DNA of 64,000 bases from Stomoxys calcitrans (taxonomy: Eukaryota; Arthropoda; Insecta; Diptera; Muscidae): positions 32,489,301-32,553,300 of the forward strand of contig NC_081553.1 in assembly GCF_963082655.1 (NCBI RefSeq). The letters run 5' to 3'. Positions within the stretch are counted from its first letter, which is position 1; every line of letters begins with the position of its first letter. The position numbers and the translations under genes are program-made. The notes under the pieces are model-generated. The model ran no database searches and was not told where the DNA came from. It saw only the letters and a program-made list of their open reading frames with translations. Below, piece by piece: positions 1 through 11,515 of this stretch.

Positions 1-45
1 TTTAAAATAAAAGAAGGCGCAACGGAGCGAGCCCGGCTCAGCTAG
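1..45 (-). repeat. boundary of the CCGCTCCGCTGCGCC repeat family
   Basis: The reverse complement reads through GCTCCGTTGCGCCTTC, matching the conserved boundary at about 30373-30400 and 32999-33020. It appears to be the end of a dispersed element whose body lies outside the window. Confidence 0.5.
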
Positions 46-47
46 TA

Positions 48-136
48 CTTTATATAGTCGGCAATCGATATTTCGATGTTTTGCAAATCGAACAACAAAA
101 TTAATGTATTGTCCTTCGTTGGAGGTTATAAGAAGG
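48..136 (+). mobile_element. Helentron 3' end remnant
   Basis: The stretch with ACTTTATATAGTCGGCAAT, a TTTCGATGTTTTGCAAA segment and a terminal GGAGGTTATAA matches the 3' tail of the window's DINE-1-like elements (compare 20515-20604). Confidence 0.65.
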
Positions 137-207
137 AGATTATAATGGGTTTTAAATTAATTTCGGAACATATATTTATTAAAAGTTAATTATAACTTTG
201 TGTACTC

Positions 208-674
208 TTATACTGCCTCTGGGCATATAACATGTTTCTCACAACAATCAGGATATTGAGCATTTCGATTAACATAATCTCCAAAAACACAAGGAGGTTC
301 TACTGCCATAGCACCACAGCTGCAATATTTAACATAATTTGGAATATTAACTTGCAACTATACAATTGAACAATAAACACTTACCCATGAACTTTACCAT
401 ATCCATTTTCTTTGAAACATAAGACACGCACACATTTATCATCAGGATATCCGGCTTCTCCAGGAGATAAAATCAAATTTCCATAAACACATTTCCCTGG
501 ATGATCTATGTATTCGATGATGTTTATGTATTGGAGATTTACTAATTAGAATATTAAACTCTTGAGAGTTTTATATTTCAGTCACTTACCAGGATGTGTG
601 AAATTTCCACTTCGTATAGAAGCAAATGAGACTGCACAAAGTGCTAGAATTACAAAAAGCCCAATAAATTTCAT
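208..674 (-). CDS. SVWC-family secreted cysteine-rich protein, gene 1 (105 aa)
   Basis: Three exons on the minus strand: 674-590, 505-385 and 319-208 (stop TAA). Introns are 84 and 65 nt with GTAAGT donors and AG acceptors, phases 1 and 2. The predicted 105-aa protein starts MKFIGLFVILALCAVSFAS, a clear signal peptide. The mature part holds HPGKCVYGNLILSPGE and ends DCCEKHVICPEAV. Eight cysteines fall at about residues 34, 53, 58, 70, 79, 94, 95 and 101, the layout of the single-domain von Willebrand factor C (SVWC) family. Arthropod members include Vago and are generally extracellular, induced by infection or nutritional state; the role of this paralogue is unknown. An in-frame upstream ATG at 776 would add 34 hydrophilic residues and hide the signal peptide, so 674 is preferred. 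A poly(A) signal lies near 175-180. The domain assignment is firm; function is inference. Confidence 0.88.
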
Positions 675-779
675 GTTACTTAGAATATCAATACAAATCA
701 ACTGTTGCCCAAGGTATGATTGCATTGCATTCTTAATTTGTTCTTCTAAAGGTATTTTCTTATCTTTTAAGGCCATAGT

Positions 780-1195
780 TCAAAAATCATCTAATATATA
801 ATTGATTTCCAAAAACAAGTCATAATTCATTCTGCCATTCAAAATATAAATCTCTCCACTACTCCTCCACTCTCCTCCATATATTGCATTAGTCAAGTTC
901 ATTAAACCATTTATTAACAGTCTGTTGTGTTTAACAGGTAAAACGCCGATTAAGTGCAAAATTTCATTTTAATAGGGAAAGCTATTCCCAATCCCAAGTC
1001 AAATCTAAATCAGTGCAATGCGGCTCGTGCCATCTTCAGAGAAGGCTTTAATCTCCTTCACATAATCCATGACCGTTTGTGACCTTAACGTCCTGGTTGT
1101 TATTGTCCTGATGGCCAGTTCAATATCCGTCAAGATGTGCAACTAGACGTCCTCGCGTTATCACCACACCACCTCACACATTCCGTGATTCTCCG
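780..1195. other. upstream flank of gene 1, nothing recognised
   Basis: AT-rich sequence followed from about 1020 by a stretch of more even composition. Short open frames here have no recognisable motif, signal peptide or splice structure. I see no RNA gene and no transposon end, and no convincing TATA/initiator pair for the gene starting at 674. Confidence 0.4.
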
Positions 1196-1529
1196 GCTGC
1201 AAGAAAGTAGAAAAACCAATCTGGTATCAAATTTTGTGACCACTTGTTGGGGATCCCCTAACACCCCCAAACCGAACATATTAACCGACAATGGGATTAA
1301 ATTAAATGCATTTGGGAGTAGAACACGAATTTGATTCCCAAATTTAGGACAAAATGTCAGAGGGTCTATTCCACCCCCAAATAGAACTCCTTATAACCCT
1401 AATTTTCAAAAACGCCAGATCTTGGATATGGTTGGTCCAAGCAATCAAAAAAATTTTTTGCACTCTTATTTGGCCATTGTTCCGGTGGGTTGCCTAGAAT
1501 TCTTACCCCCAAAAACCGCCAAATGGATA
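1196..1529 (-). repeat. fragment of CCCCA-rich tandem-repeat family (reverse orientation)
   Basis: Contains CACCCCCAA tracts, a degenerate unit with AGTAGAACACGAATTTGAT, and an AAACGCCAGATCTTGG segment. These are the reverse complement of the units and terminal segment at 30.6-31.7 kb. Confidence 0.6.
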
Positions 1530-1766
1530 TATGGTTGCCCAAAGAGTAATTGCGGATTTTTCATATAGTCGGCGTTGACAAATTTTTTCACAACTTGTGA
1601 CTCTGTAATTGCATTCTTTCTTCAGTCAGTTATCAGGTGTTACTTATAGCTTGCTTTAGAAAAAAAGTGTAAAAAAAGTATATTTGATTAAAGTTCATTC
1701 TAAGTTTTATTAAAAATGCATTTACTTTCTTTTAAAAAATCCGCAATTACTTTTTGGGCAACCCAA
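1530..1766 (-). mobile_element. 237-bp mariner-type MITE, copy 1
   Basis: Terminal inverted repeats related to TTGGGTTGCCCAAAAAGTAA flank an AT-rich non-coding core. The inner sequence runs opposite to copies at 10.5, 35.5 and 42.6 kb. The left end is diverged (TATGGTTGCCC). A TA follows the right end. The TIR resembles mellifera-subfamily mariners. Confidence 0.85.
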
Positions 1767-1812
1767 TAGATCAATAACGACAACATGGGACTCAAATGAA
1801 AGGAATTTGTGT

Positions 1813-3612
1813 AAACAAGTAAGAAGTAAAAAGGCGTTGAGTTCGGCCGGGCCGAACTTTGGATACCCATCACCTCGGGTATTTATGTAAACCACCTTTC
1901 ATCAAAATCCGGTGAAAATTGCATACCTTATGTTATATCGAAATATGTTCCAATTTGGACCAAATACTAATAAGTATGGTAGCTATATCTAAAAATAAAC
2001 CAATCTGGACCATATAGGACACGGATGTTGAAAAGCCCAACATAAGTCATTATGTCAAATTTCAGTGAAATCGGATTATAAATGCGCCTTTTATGGGGCT
2101 AAGACTTTAAATCGAGATATCGGTCTACATGGCAGCTATATCCAAATCTGGACCGATTTGGGCCAAGTTGCAAAAAAAATGTCGAAGAGCCTAACACAAC
2201 GCACTGTCCCAAATCTCGGCGAAATCAGACAATAAATGCGCCTTTTATGGGCCCAAAACCTTAAATCGAGACATCGGTTTATATGACAACTATATCCAAA
2301 TCTGGACCGATTTGGGCCAAGTTGCAAAAAAATGTCGAAGAGCCTAACACAACGCACTGTCCCAAATCTCGGCGAAATTAGACAATAAATGCGCCTTTTA
2401 TGACCCCAAAACCTAAAAGCGAGAGATTGGTCTATATGGCAGCTATATCCAAATCTGGACCGATCTGTGCCATATTGCAGAAGTATATCAAGGGGCTTAA
2501 CCTCACTCGCTGTTTCAGATTTCGGCGACAGCGGACAATAATTGTGCCTTTTATGGGCCCAAAACCCTAAATCGGAAAATCAGTCTATATGACAGCTATA
2601 TCCAAACCTGCACCGATCTGGGCCAAATTGACTTAAGATGTCGACGGGCTTAACAAAACTCACTGTCTCAAATTTCACCACAAGCGGATAACAAATGTGG
2701 CTTTTATGGGCCTAAGACCATAAATCGGAGGATCGGTCAATATGGCAACTATAACCAAATCTGGACCGATCTGGCCCAAATTGAAGAAGGGCGTCGAAGA
2801 GCCTAACAGAACGCACTGTCACAAATTTCAGCGACATCGGACAATAATTGCGCCTTTTATGGGCCCAAAACCTTAAATCGTGAAATGGGTCTAAATGGCA
2901 GCTATATCCAAACCTGCACCGATCTGGGCCAAATTGACGTAGGATGTCGAAGGGCCTAACACAACTTACTGTCCCGAATTTCATCAAAATCGGATAATAA
3001 ATGGGGCTTTTAGGGCCTAAGGCCCTAAATCGGAGGATCGGTTAATATGGCAGCCATAATGTCGATGGGTCTAACAGAACTCACCCTTCAAAATTTCGGC
3101 AAAATCGGTCAATAAATGCGCCTTTTATGGGTCCAAGACCTTAAATCGAAAAATCGGTCTATATGACAGCTATATCCAAATCTGAACCAATCTGGTCCAA
3201 ATTAAAGAAGGATGTTGACTGGCCTAAAACAACTCGCAGTACCGAATTTCAGCAAAGTCAGATAATAAATGTGGTTTTAATGGGCCTAAGACCCTAAATC
3301 GGCGGATCGGTCTATATGGGAGTTATATCAAAATATAATACGATATAGCCCATCTTCGAACTTAACCTGCTCATTAGACCATACATGTCGCAGTTATAGA
3401 GAGTCATAACAGAACACTATATGCAAAATTTCAGCCAAATCGAATAAAAATCGCGGCTTGTAAGGGCTCAAGAAGTCGGTTTATATGGGAGCTATGTCAA
3501 GTTCTTAACCGATATGAACCGTACTTCACACAGTTGATGGGAGTCAAAACAGAATACTATGTTCAGCAAAATCGGACGAAAATTGCGCATACCAGGGTGC
3601 AAGAAGTCTTGC
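1813..3612 (+). mobile_element. Helentron/DINE-1-like element, 3' truncated
   Basis: The 5' end carries AACAAGTAAG followed by the palindrome TTCGGCCGGGCCGAA and a GGATACCCATCACCTCGGG segment. It continues into tandem units of about 150 bp (GGTCTATATGGCAGCTATAT...) and, near 3400-3600, the related GGAGCTAT type. No (GTCY)n tract or 3' tail is present; the copy stops where the LINE begins. Confidence 0.8.
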
Positions 3613-3613
3613 T

Positions 3614-5680
3614 GTGGCCTTACGTCACTACTGGAGTATTGTCACACTGAATGTGTTGCATAACATAGACAGCAGTGGGTCACATGCGTCGCCTTCTACG
3701 TCCTCGGAATATGTGACAGCCCCGACCACTCCCGTGCGGCAATATACGCATCCACAGCATTCTAGCCCCATTATTGTCAGGCCAATGCCGGGAAGTGTAT
3801 CTATAATGCAATTGAATTGCAATGGTCTGAGAGGCAAGATCAAGATAGAGGATTTTATGGGTCGGAAGATCATATTGGTTGCAGCGATCCATAAGACAAA
3901 GCTGACCAACTCCTGCGGCTTGCACAGTTGTCACGGATACAATGTGCTACGTAAAGATCGCATAAGAAATGGAGGTGGGGGATTTGCCTTCGTGAAACAC
4001 CATTCCGTGCAGTACAGGCCAATCTCTCCTGCGCCTGGCGCTAGTAACCCCAACATTGAGTGCCTGGAAAGGGCCGGGAAGTGCGGTACAGCCGAGATAG
4101 AACCATACAACGTGTACCCGTTGGTAGTTTTGACCAAGTTAATGGCCAAGCGTACAAGCCCGACATAAGTGGGCTACTCTGGTCTGCTCATATTCGTCGT
4201 GTATTAGAAGACTTTAAAGCGCATCACGTTTCATGGCGTTCTCCCCTATGTAACGATCAGCGGGGCATAGCCTTGGCAAAACAGATTGAAGGCTCCACGT
4301 GTTGCATGGTGTATGAGGATGGCCCCACTAGGATTACGAAGAAGTGTAGCAGCTCGCCAGACATTTCCATTGCATCCCCTGATCTCTTGAGTGACGTAAC
4401 TGGCAAGCCGTTATTTCTTTGGGATCAGACCACCTCCCCATAATTCTCACCATCGACCGAACACCCGACTTCAAAACCTCTGAGCGCCAAACGTTTATCA
4501 ATCAAAAGAAGGCCAATTGGATCTGCTTCAGAGAGTACACCAATCGCCGTTTCAGTGAACTGGCACCAAATGTGCTGGAAATTCCGAGACATCATTAATA
4601 CAGCAGCCGCTAGCTTTATACCAGTCGGTCGAATACCCTAAGTGCGCCCCAGTGGTACTCGCAGACGAGCGTGATGGGATTCGTTGGAGGGACCCCACTC
4701 ACCCTGGAATCAGCGAGCTGAATCTGGAAATTAACAGGGTAGGCGACGAACCTAAGCGGAATTTCTAGCTGGAACACTTGGAACAATGTAACTGAAGTAC
4801 CGGTTTAGGCAAGCTGTGGTCAAAGTCACTCTCGTAACCCGGTAGACGGAACAATAGGACTTCAGTCAATTTTGGCAATATAACCGTGACTGTTCCGTAG
4901 GTGCGCCAGGTTGTTCACCCATCAATTTATTGTGCATCCCGAAAGTGACAGGGCAAGGAGAAGGGCCATTCGTCGTATCCGTGGTCTCCGAGCCGATGGA
5001 CAGCCATCACAATTTACCATGGACGAAGTTATGAATGTTATCCGTGGTGCCAAGTCATCCAAGGCGTTGGGCCCCGACGGAATCTCTACACTGATGCTGA
5101 AGAATCTGGATCAACCTGTCTTTGAACTCTCTTATATTACCCGATGTCTGGAAGATGGGAAGGGTGATCCATCTAATGAAGCCTGGAGAGGATCCGAGTA
5201 AGAGGGAGTCATACAGACCGATCTCCCTACTTTCACCATTAGCCAAGACGCTTGAGGGGGTACTCCTCCCAAGCCTCGTTGGAGAATTCCCATTAGCCGA
5301 GCATCAGCATGGATTTCGAAGACTGTATAGTAAAACAACTGCTCTGCATGCCATCACAGGTACATTTGCCATGGCTTCAATCAACCCAGGCCAATCAGCG
5401 AAGGCATCCGTCATGCCAAACTCTTTGAGTACATCGCCAATACGTCCCTTCAGTCAGGCCTGAACGGCTGGGTCGCGAATTATCTGTAGGGTTGCCAGTC
5501 ATTTGTGGAATTTAGGGATAAGAAATCGAAGAACCGTATGGTGAAATAGGGAGGCTCGGTGATATCTACCTATTCCCCATTCCACCCCTTCCAGACGGCA
5601 TAGAAATCGTATCATATGCGGACGATTATCCGATCATGGCATCAGGCCCCCACCCATTGATGACTTCTGCGATTGGTTAA
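3614..5680 (+). mobile_element. degenerate Jockey-clade-like non-LTR retrotransposon
   Basis: Conceptual translation in shifting frames shows an endonuclease start (SIMQLNCNGLRGK, then GYNVLRKDR and GGGGFAFVKH, about 3800-4010). It continues with reverse transcriptase motifs: ALGPDGIS (about 5065-5090), YRPISLLSPLAKTLEG (about 5210-5260), EHQHGFRRLYS (about 5298-5330) and the catalytic YADD at 5615-5626. At least four frameshifts or stops separate these pieces, so no complete ORF2 exists. The motif wording suggests a Jockey-group LINE. No poly(A) tail or target duplication was identified; the 3' limit is uncertain and degraded sequence may run to about 5930. Confidence 0.8.
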
Positions 5681-6052
5681 ACATCTATCTCAACGAACTT
5701 GTCTTTTATTTCGCGAACTTTCAACGAACTTGTCTTTTATGTCATGTACGAAGGAGCGATCTCTCCAGGCGCTCGTAATATCTTACGTTCCTTAATATGA
5801 TTGTCTATGTCCTCCGTCATGGTCATGGGCACAGATAAGACTGATGTAAAAGTACTGGCATTGATGGAAATTGTTTGCAGCCTGTCATGCGCTGGAGTTA
5901 ATCAAGAGATAAGGTGTCACAGTGTTCGCGACACCAAAATTCAAAGCCAAACTTAAAGTTGATCAACCCTCTATTGAGGTAATTAAATGAAGTTTCTCTT
6001 TGTTTTGTAAATGCATAGTGTTTATTTTTGTAAATTTTTACAATTTCGTACT

Positions 6053-9000
6053 CTAATCACATAGGATTTGTCTTTTACAGCACTCTCCATAGGGGGCATC
6101 AAGATTAACGTAATCTCCCAATTTACAAGGGGGCTCTACCCCTTGCACTGGGCAGCTAAAATAAAGAAAAAAAATTTGATTTAAAACAAGTAACAAGTAA
6201 AAAGGCGTTAAGTTCATCCGGGCCGAACTTTGGATACCCACCACCTCGGGTATATATGTTAACCACCTTTCATCAAAATCCGGTGAAATTTGCATACCTT
6301 ATGTCCCATAGCAGTTATATCGAAATATGATCCGATTTGGACCAAATACTAATAACTACAAGTCATATATATATAAAAATAAACCGATCTGAACCATATA
6401 CAACATGGATGTCGAAAAGCCTAACATAAGTCAATGTGTCAAATTTCAGTTAAATCAGATTATAAATGCGCCTTTTTTGGGGCCAAGACTTTAAATCGAG
6501 ATATCGGTCTATATGGCAGCTATATGCAAATCTTGATCGATCTAGACCAAATTGCGGAAATATGTGGAGGTGCTTAACTTAACTCTCTGTCCCAAATTTC
6601 GGCAATATCGAACAATAAATAAGCCTTTTATGGGCCCAAAACATTAAATCGAGAGATCGGTCTATATGATCTATGGGTTGCCCAAAAAGTAATTGCGGAT
6701 TTTTTAAAAGAAAGTAAATGCATTTTTAATAAAACTTAGAATGAACTTTAATCAAATATACTTTTTTACACTTTTTTTCTAAAGCAAACTTAAAAGTAAA
6801 AGCTGATAACTGACAGAAGAAAGAATGCAATTACAGAGTCGCAAGCTGTGAAAAAATTTGTCAACGCCGACTATATGAAAAATCCGCAATTACTTTTTGG
6901 GCAACCCAATATATCCAAATCTAGACCGATCTGAGTGAAATTGAAGAACGATGTCGAAGGGCCTAACGCAACTCACTGTCCCAAATTGCAGCGAAATCGA
7001 ACAATAAATGAACCTTTTATGGACCCAAGACCTAAAACCGAGAGATATGTCTATATGGCAGCTATATGCAAATCTGGACCGATCGGTGCCATTATGCAGA
7101 AGTATATCAACGGGCTTAACTTGACTCACTGTCTCAAATTTCGGCGACATCGGACTATAAATAAGCCTTTTTTGGGCCCAAGACCCTAAATCGGAGGATC
7201 GGTCTATATGGCAGCTATATCCAAATCTGGACCGATCTAAGCCAAATTGACGAAGGCTGTCGAAGGGCCTAACACAACTCGCTGTCCCAAATTTCAGCAA
7301 AATCGGATAATAAATGTGGCTTTAATGGGCCTAAGATCCTAAATCTGAGGATCGGTATATATGGCAGCTATATCCAAATCTGGACCGATCTGAGACAAAT
7401 TGATGACGGATATCGAAGGGCCTAACACAACTCACTATCTCAAATTTCAGCAAAATCGGATAATACATGTGGCTTTTATGGGCCTAAGACCCTAAATCGG
7501 AGGATCGGTATATATGGCAGCTATATCCAAATCAGGATAGATCTGAGCCAAATTGACAAAGGATGTCGAAGGGCCTAACACAACTCACTGTCCCAAATTT
7601 CAGTAAAATCGGATAATAAATGTGGCTTTTAGGGGCCTAAGACCCTAAATCCGAGGGTCGGTCCATATGGCAGGTATATCCTAATCTGGACCGATCTGGG
7701 CCAAATTGACGAAGTATGTCAAAGGGCCCAACACAACTCACTGTCCCAAATTTCAGCAAAATCGGATAATAAATGTGGCTTTTATTGGCCTAAGACCTTA
7801 AATCAGCGGATCGGTCTACGTGGGGGCTATATCCAGATATGGTCCGATATAGCCCATCTTCGAACTTAACCTACTTGTCGACAAAAAAAAAGAATCTGTG
7901 CAAAGTTTTAGCTCAATATTTCTTTTTTTGAAGACAGTAGCATGATTTCAACAGACAGAGGGACAGACGGACGGACATGTCTAGATCGTCTTAGATTTTT
8001 ACGCTGATCAAGAATATGTATACTTTATAGGGTCGGAAATGGATATTTCGATGTGTTGCAAACGGAATGACAAAATGAATATACCCTTCCCTCGGTGGTG
8101 AGTATAAAAATATGGTAAGTTCAACCCGGCCGAATCTTGCGAACACACCACCATGGATTGTTCTCATAGTATGAAATAATGATCTTGATTGAAATCGTAA
8201 ATTTAAATACCCTCCACAATAAGAAGGGGGTATACTAATTTCTTCATTCTGTATCTCCTGTAACTCCTCGAAATATTCGTCTAAGACCTCATACAGTATA
8301 TATATTCTGCATCATGACATGACATATTAAATCGATCTAGCCATGTCCGTCCGTCTGTCTGTCGAAAGCACGCTAATTTTTAGCCGCTTGAATTTTTGCA
8401 CAAATACTTTTTGTTAGTGTAGGTTGGTGGTGATTCTGAATGGGCCAAATCGAACCATGTTTTGATATAGCTGCCATATAAACCAATCGTGGATCTTGAC
8501 TTCTTGAAATTTTGCACGTGGTGTTTTGTTATGACTTTCAATAACTGTGTTAAGTATGATTCAAATCGGTCCATGTTTTGATATAATAGCTGCCATATAA
8601 ACCGATCTTGACTTCTTGAGCCAATCCAATTTGGCTGAAATTTTCCACGAGGTGTTTTAATAACTGTGATAAGCATGGTGCAAATCGGTTCATAACCTGA
8701 TAGAGCTGCCATATAAACCGATCGTGGATCTTGACTTCTTGAGCCTCTAGAGAGCACAACTCTCGTCCGATTTGACTGAAATTTTGCACGTGGTGTTTTG
8801 TTATGACTTTCAATAACTGTGTTAAGTATGATTCAAATCGGTCCATGTTTTGATATAATAGCTGCCATATAAACCAATCTGGACTTCTTGAGCCAATAGA
8901 GCGCACAATTCTTATCCGATTTGGCTGAAATTTTCCACGAGGTGTTTTGTTATGAATTCCAATAACTGTGCTAAGCATGGTGCAAATCGGTTCATAACCT

Positions 9001-10287
9001 GATAGAGCTGCCATATAAACCGATCTTGGGTCTTGACTTCTTGAGCCTCTAGAGGGCGTAATTCTCGTCCGATTTGACTGAAATTTTGCACGTGGTGTTT
9101 TGGTATCCCTTCCAACGACTGTGCCAAGTATGATTTAAATCGATTCATAATTTGGTATAGCTGTCATATAAACCGATCATGGATCTTGACTTCTTCATCC
9201 TCTAGAGCGTGCACTTCTCATCCGATTTGACTGAAATTTTGCATGAGGTGTTTTCTTAAGACCTGATATACTGCCATATAAACCGATCTTGGGTCTTGAC
9301 TTCTTCAGCCTCTAGAGGGCGCAATTTTCATCCGATTTGGATCAAATTTTGTACAACTGCTTCTCTCATGATTTTCAATGTACATGTCTAATATGGTCCG
9401 AATCGATCAATAGCATGATACAGCTCCCATATAAACATATCTCCCGATTTTGCCCCTACAAGGCGCAATTCTTTTCCGAATGAACTGAAATATTACACAA
9501 TGACCTCTACAATGTTCTGCATTAATTTATGGTCCGAATCGGACTATAACTTGATATAGCTCCAATAGCATAACAGTTCTTATTTAATATTCTTTGTTTG
9601 CTTAAAAGAGATAACGCGCATAGAATTCGATAAATGCGATCCATTGTGGAGGGTATATAAGATTCGACCCGGCCGAACTTAGCACTCTTTTACTTGTTAT
9701 ATATAGGATGTTCAAATCTGATTTTCAACTCCCTGTCTAAATTTACCGAAATCCTCGATATATGGACCTTTTATGGACTGAGAATCTGCATATTTGAATG
9801 TGAATGCCAATGAGTCTAGTGTAACTCACTGTTCCAAATTTGAGTAAAATTTGTTCATAAACATGAGATGGTGTTACAAACGGAATGACAAAGGGGGAGT
9901 TTCGTAGGTCAGGAGTACACTGTCTCAATCTTCTTTCGATGGAACACCATGTATGCCATTGAATTTTTCAATCAGAGCTTCTCTAGAGTTTAATACTCAC
10001 CCAGCAAGTTCTGTTAATCCATCGGCATTTTCACACGTCACACGCAAACATTCTCCTTTGACTTTTCCTTCTTCACCGGGTGCCAAAACTAGACCCTTGT
10101 AAACACATTTGCCAGGATGGGCTACAATATACAACAAAAAACGAAATCATCATTACATGCATTTTTTGGAAAAAAAAAAACTTAAATTTGCATCAAACTT
10201 GCCATCATCTTTGAAAACTCCATGCAAGAGACTAGCAAAACCTGTAGCAAACAATGCCATAAACAAAGCAAAGCAAAATAATTTCAT
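6053..10287 (-). CDS. SVWC-family secreted protein, gene 2 (102 aa), with transposon-filled intron
   Basis: Exons 10287-10203 (85 nt), 10121-10001 (121 nt) and 6155-6053 (103 nt, stop TAG). The protein begins MKLFCFALFMALFATGFAS (signal peptide), then GVFKDD, HPGKCVYKGLVLAPGEEG, and ends PYGECCKRQILCD. Eight cysteines have the same spacing as gene 1. Intron 1 (81 nt) starts GCAAGT, a GC-AG donor. Intron 2 is 3,845 nt and contains a Helentron with its own MITE (6183-8107), an opposite Helentron (8206-9698) and fragments, yet phases 1 and 2 are retained and all exons are open. A TATA box and initiator precede exon 1, and a poly(A) signal is at 6021-6026. Joining exons 2 and 3 across 3.8 kb rests on the lack of another partner for either and on phase compatibility. 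Confidence 0.82.
6183..8107 (+). mobile_element. Helentron/DINE-1-like element in intron 2 of gene 2
   Basis: The 5' end has AACAAGTAAAAAGGCGTTAA and a diverged palindrome (TTCATCCGGGCCGAA). About nine tandem units of the GGCAGCTATATCCAAATCTG type follow. The (GTCY)n tract is at 7950-7978, then ATACTTTATAGGGTCGGAAA and a 3' end GGTGGTGAGTATAA. A MITE is inserted at 6674-6909. Confidence 0.88.
6674..6909 (+). mobile_element. mariner-type MITE, copy 2
   Basis: TIR-bounded 236-bp copy of the TTGGGTTGCCC family. It splits a Helentron repeat unit at TA: the flanks rejoin as GGTCTATATGATC-TA-TATCCAAATC, matching the uninterrupted neighbouring units. Confidence 0.9.
8108..8165 (+). mobile_element. 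Helentron 5' end fragment
   Basis: The sequence TAAGTTCAACCCGGCCGAAT followed by ACACCACCATGGATT is a diverged 5' terminus lying directly after the 3' end of the previous copy. It is truncated within about 60 bp. Confidence 0.6.
8206..9698 (-). mobile_element. Helentron/DINE-1-like element, reverse orientation
   Basis: Read on the minus strand, the 5' end lies near 9698 (AACAAGTAAAAGAGTGCTAA, then TTCGGCCGGGTCGAA and TATACCCTCCACAATGG). Tandem units of the about 170-bp type (GGCAGCTATATCAGGTTATG, ACTTGGCACAG, GAGGCTCAAGAAGTCAAGA) follow. The (GTCY)n tract is at 8341-8364 and the 3' end near 8206. Confidence 0.85.
9699..9945 (+). repeat. decayed Helentron unit
   Basis: Weakly conserved pieces of the tandem unit (for example ACTCACTGTTCCAAATTTGA) without ends. 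No gene seen. Confidence 0.45.
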
Positions 10288-10316
10288 GATGTTGTCTTAA
10301 TTGCGAACTGATTCCA

Positions 10317-10353
10317 ACTATGCCTTCTATCAAGATTCGAGATGATTTTATAT
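10317..10353 (-). promoter_or_regulatory. core promoter of gene 2 (TATA + initiator)
   Basis: On the minus strand TATAAAAT starts at 10352 and a CATAGTT initiator has its A at 10321, 31 bp downstream. The same TATA/CATAGT arrangement precedes genes at 21813 and 29479. Confidence 0.65.
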
Positions 10354-10479
10354 TGAATTGCAAATATCTGCTAAATTGTATTGTTGACCTTTAAATACAG
10401 GGTCTTATTTAGAAAAATTTGCTTTTTTTATTGCAGATAGATAAGAGTAAAATCATTATTAGTAAACAACAGGTATATA

Positions 10480-10716
10480 TTGGGTTGCCCAAAAAGTAAT
10501 TGCGGATTTTTTAAAAGAAAGTAAATGCATTTTTAATAAAACTTAGAATGAACTTTAATCAAATATACTTCTTTTACACTTTTTTTCTAAAGCAAGCTAA
10601 AAGTAACAGCTGATAACTGACAGAAGAAAGAATGCAATTACAGAGTCACAAGCTGTGAAAAAATTTGTCAACGCCGACTATATGAAAAATCCGCAATTAC
10701 TTTTTGGGCAACCCAA
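10480..10716 (+). mobile_element. mariner-type MITE, copy 3 (intact 237 bp)
   Basis: Perfectly recognisable TIRs (TTGGGTTGCCCAAAAAGTAA and its complement) bounded by TA on both sides, with a non-coding AT-rich core. The copy sits about 190 bp upstream of the gene 2 start. Confidence 0.9.
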
Positions 10717-10734
10717 TACAATTCAGTCCAGCCG

Positions 10735-10860
10735 AGCATTGACTTTGTTTACTTGTTATACCCACTATCATAGGACGGGGAGTATATTAATCGGCTCATT
10801 CGATTTGCAAAATCTTGAAATATTGATTTGCCGCCCTATTATGACTTAGCACCTCATGCG
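10735..10860 (-). repeat. Helentron 3' end remnant (reverse)
   Basis: ACTTGTTATACCCACTATCA, GGACGGGGAGTATA and a degenerate AATATTGATTTGC segment are reverse-strand pieces of the 5' and 3' element ends fused together. Confidence 0.5.
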
Positions 10861-10861
10861 A

Positions 10862-10899
10862 ATTAAAATGTCACGACTTTCTAGTCGTGACATTTTAAT
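10862..10899. repeat. perfect 17-bp inverted repeat, 4-nt loop
   Basis: The arm ATTAAAATGTCACGACT at 10862-10878 is followed by TTCT (10879-10882) and its exact complement at 10883-10899. No transposon or gene explains it. Confidence 0.9.
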
Positions 10900-11125
10900 A
10901 TACCGCCCGACCGACCGAATTGCTTAAATTGAATGCAATATGAAACTATTACCCACTCCATTGAATACGCTGCTAATTTCGAACTTGGCTATCAAAAGCC
11001 TCCACCTACAAACCCCACTGTGATAACCGGTATGACGATATGTTACTGAATCCGGCATACATACCCTATACTGCACTCAGCATCAATGCTCCAAACAAAG
11101 GAGAGGTATTCCGCAATAAGAAGGC
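10900..11125. other. no gene recognised
   Basis: Unremarkable sequence of mixed composition between the hairpin and a Helentron 5' remnant. No splice-compatible coding exon, RNA gene or transposon end seen. Confidence 0.4.
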
Positions 11126-11127
11126 AA

Positions 11128-11175
11128 ATAACAAGTAAAGGTGAATTTAGGATTCGGCTAGGCCGAATCGTATCA
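11128..11175 (+). mobile_element. Helentron 5' end remnant
   Basis: AACAAGTAAAGGTGAAT followed by the palindromic ATTCGGCTAGGCCGAAT marks a diverged 5' terminus with no attached body. Confidence 0.6.
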
Positions 11176-11204
11176 GTACATAAGTGTCTGTAGAGTGTTT
11201 TTCA

Positions 11205-11515
11205 TAAGGGTCTATTGAGTGTCAAATATTGGCTCTTACGCAGTTTTCTGATACGTATATCAGTCAGGACACCTGTTTGTAGTCATGCTTCCTTAGCCCT
11301 GGACAATTACGCCCTGTTCGGTCAAAGCCCCTGCTACCCTGTAACTCGCAGCATCAGGTCACGCACAGGGGAGGGCTCGCTGATTGCGTGGCATTATCTG
11401 TGCTCAACACCGGTCCAGTCCTGGCTAGCGGTCCTTTCCTTCATTCAGGACCGTAAAGACCTCCGCCGGAAAGACTTCGCACCCGCCCAAGAGATTATAT
11501 GACTCCCTAATTCCA
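11205..11515. other. GC-rich block of unknown origin
   Basis: Markedly GC-richer than the surroundings. An open frame of 95 codons on the plus strand (11215-11502) has no recognisable domain and is not trusted as a gene. Probably a remnant of an unidentified repeat or retroelement. Confidence 0.35.

Noticed and set aside
582..776. Longer N-terminus for gene 1 starting at 776
   Set aside because: The added 34 residues are hydrophilic and would bury the signal peptide; all paralogues start at the MKxx signal peptide with an 85-nt exon.
6890..7300. Frames of about 80-190 codons with repeated YSCHIDRS or VYMAAIS motifs throughout the Helentrons
   Set aside because: They are chance frames through tandem transposon units; the same motif appears in each unit and each orientation, with no consistent protein.
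11215..11502. 95-codon plus-strand frame in a GC-rich block
   Set aside because: No domain, signal peptide or homologue recognised; GC-rich DNA yields long frames by chance.
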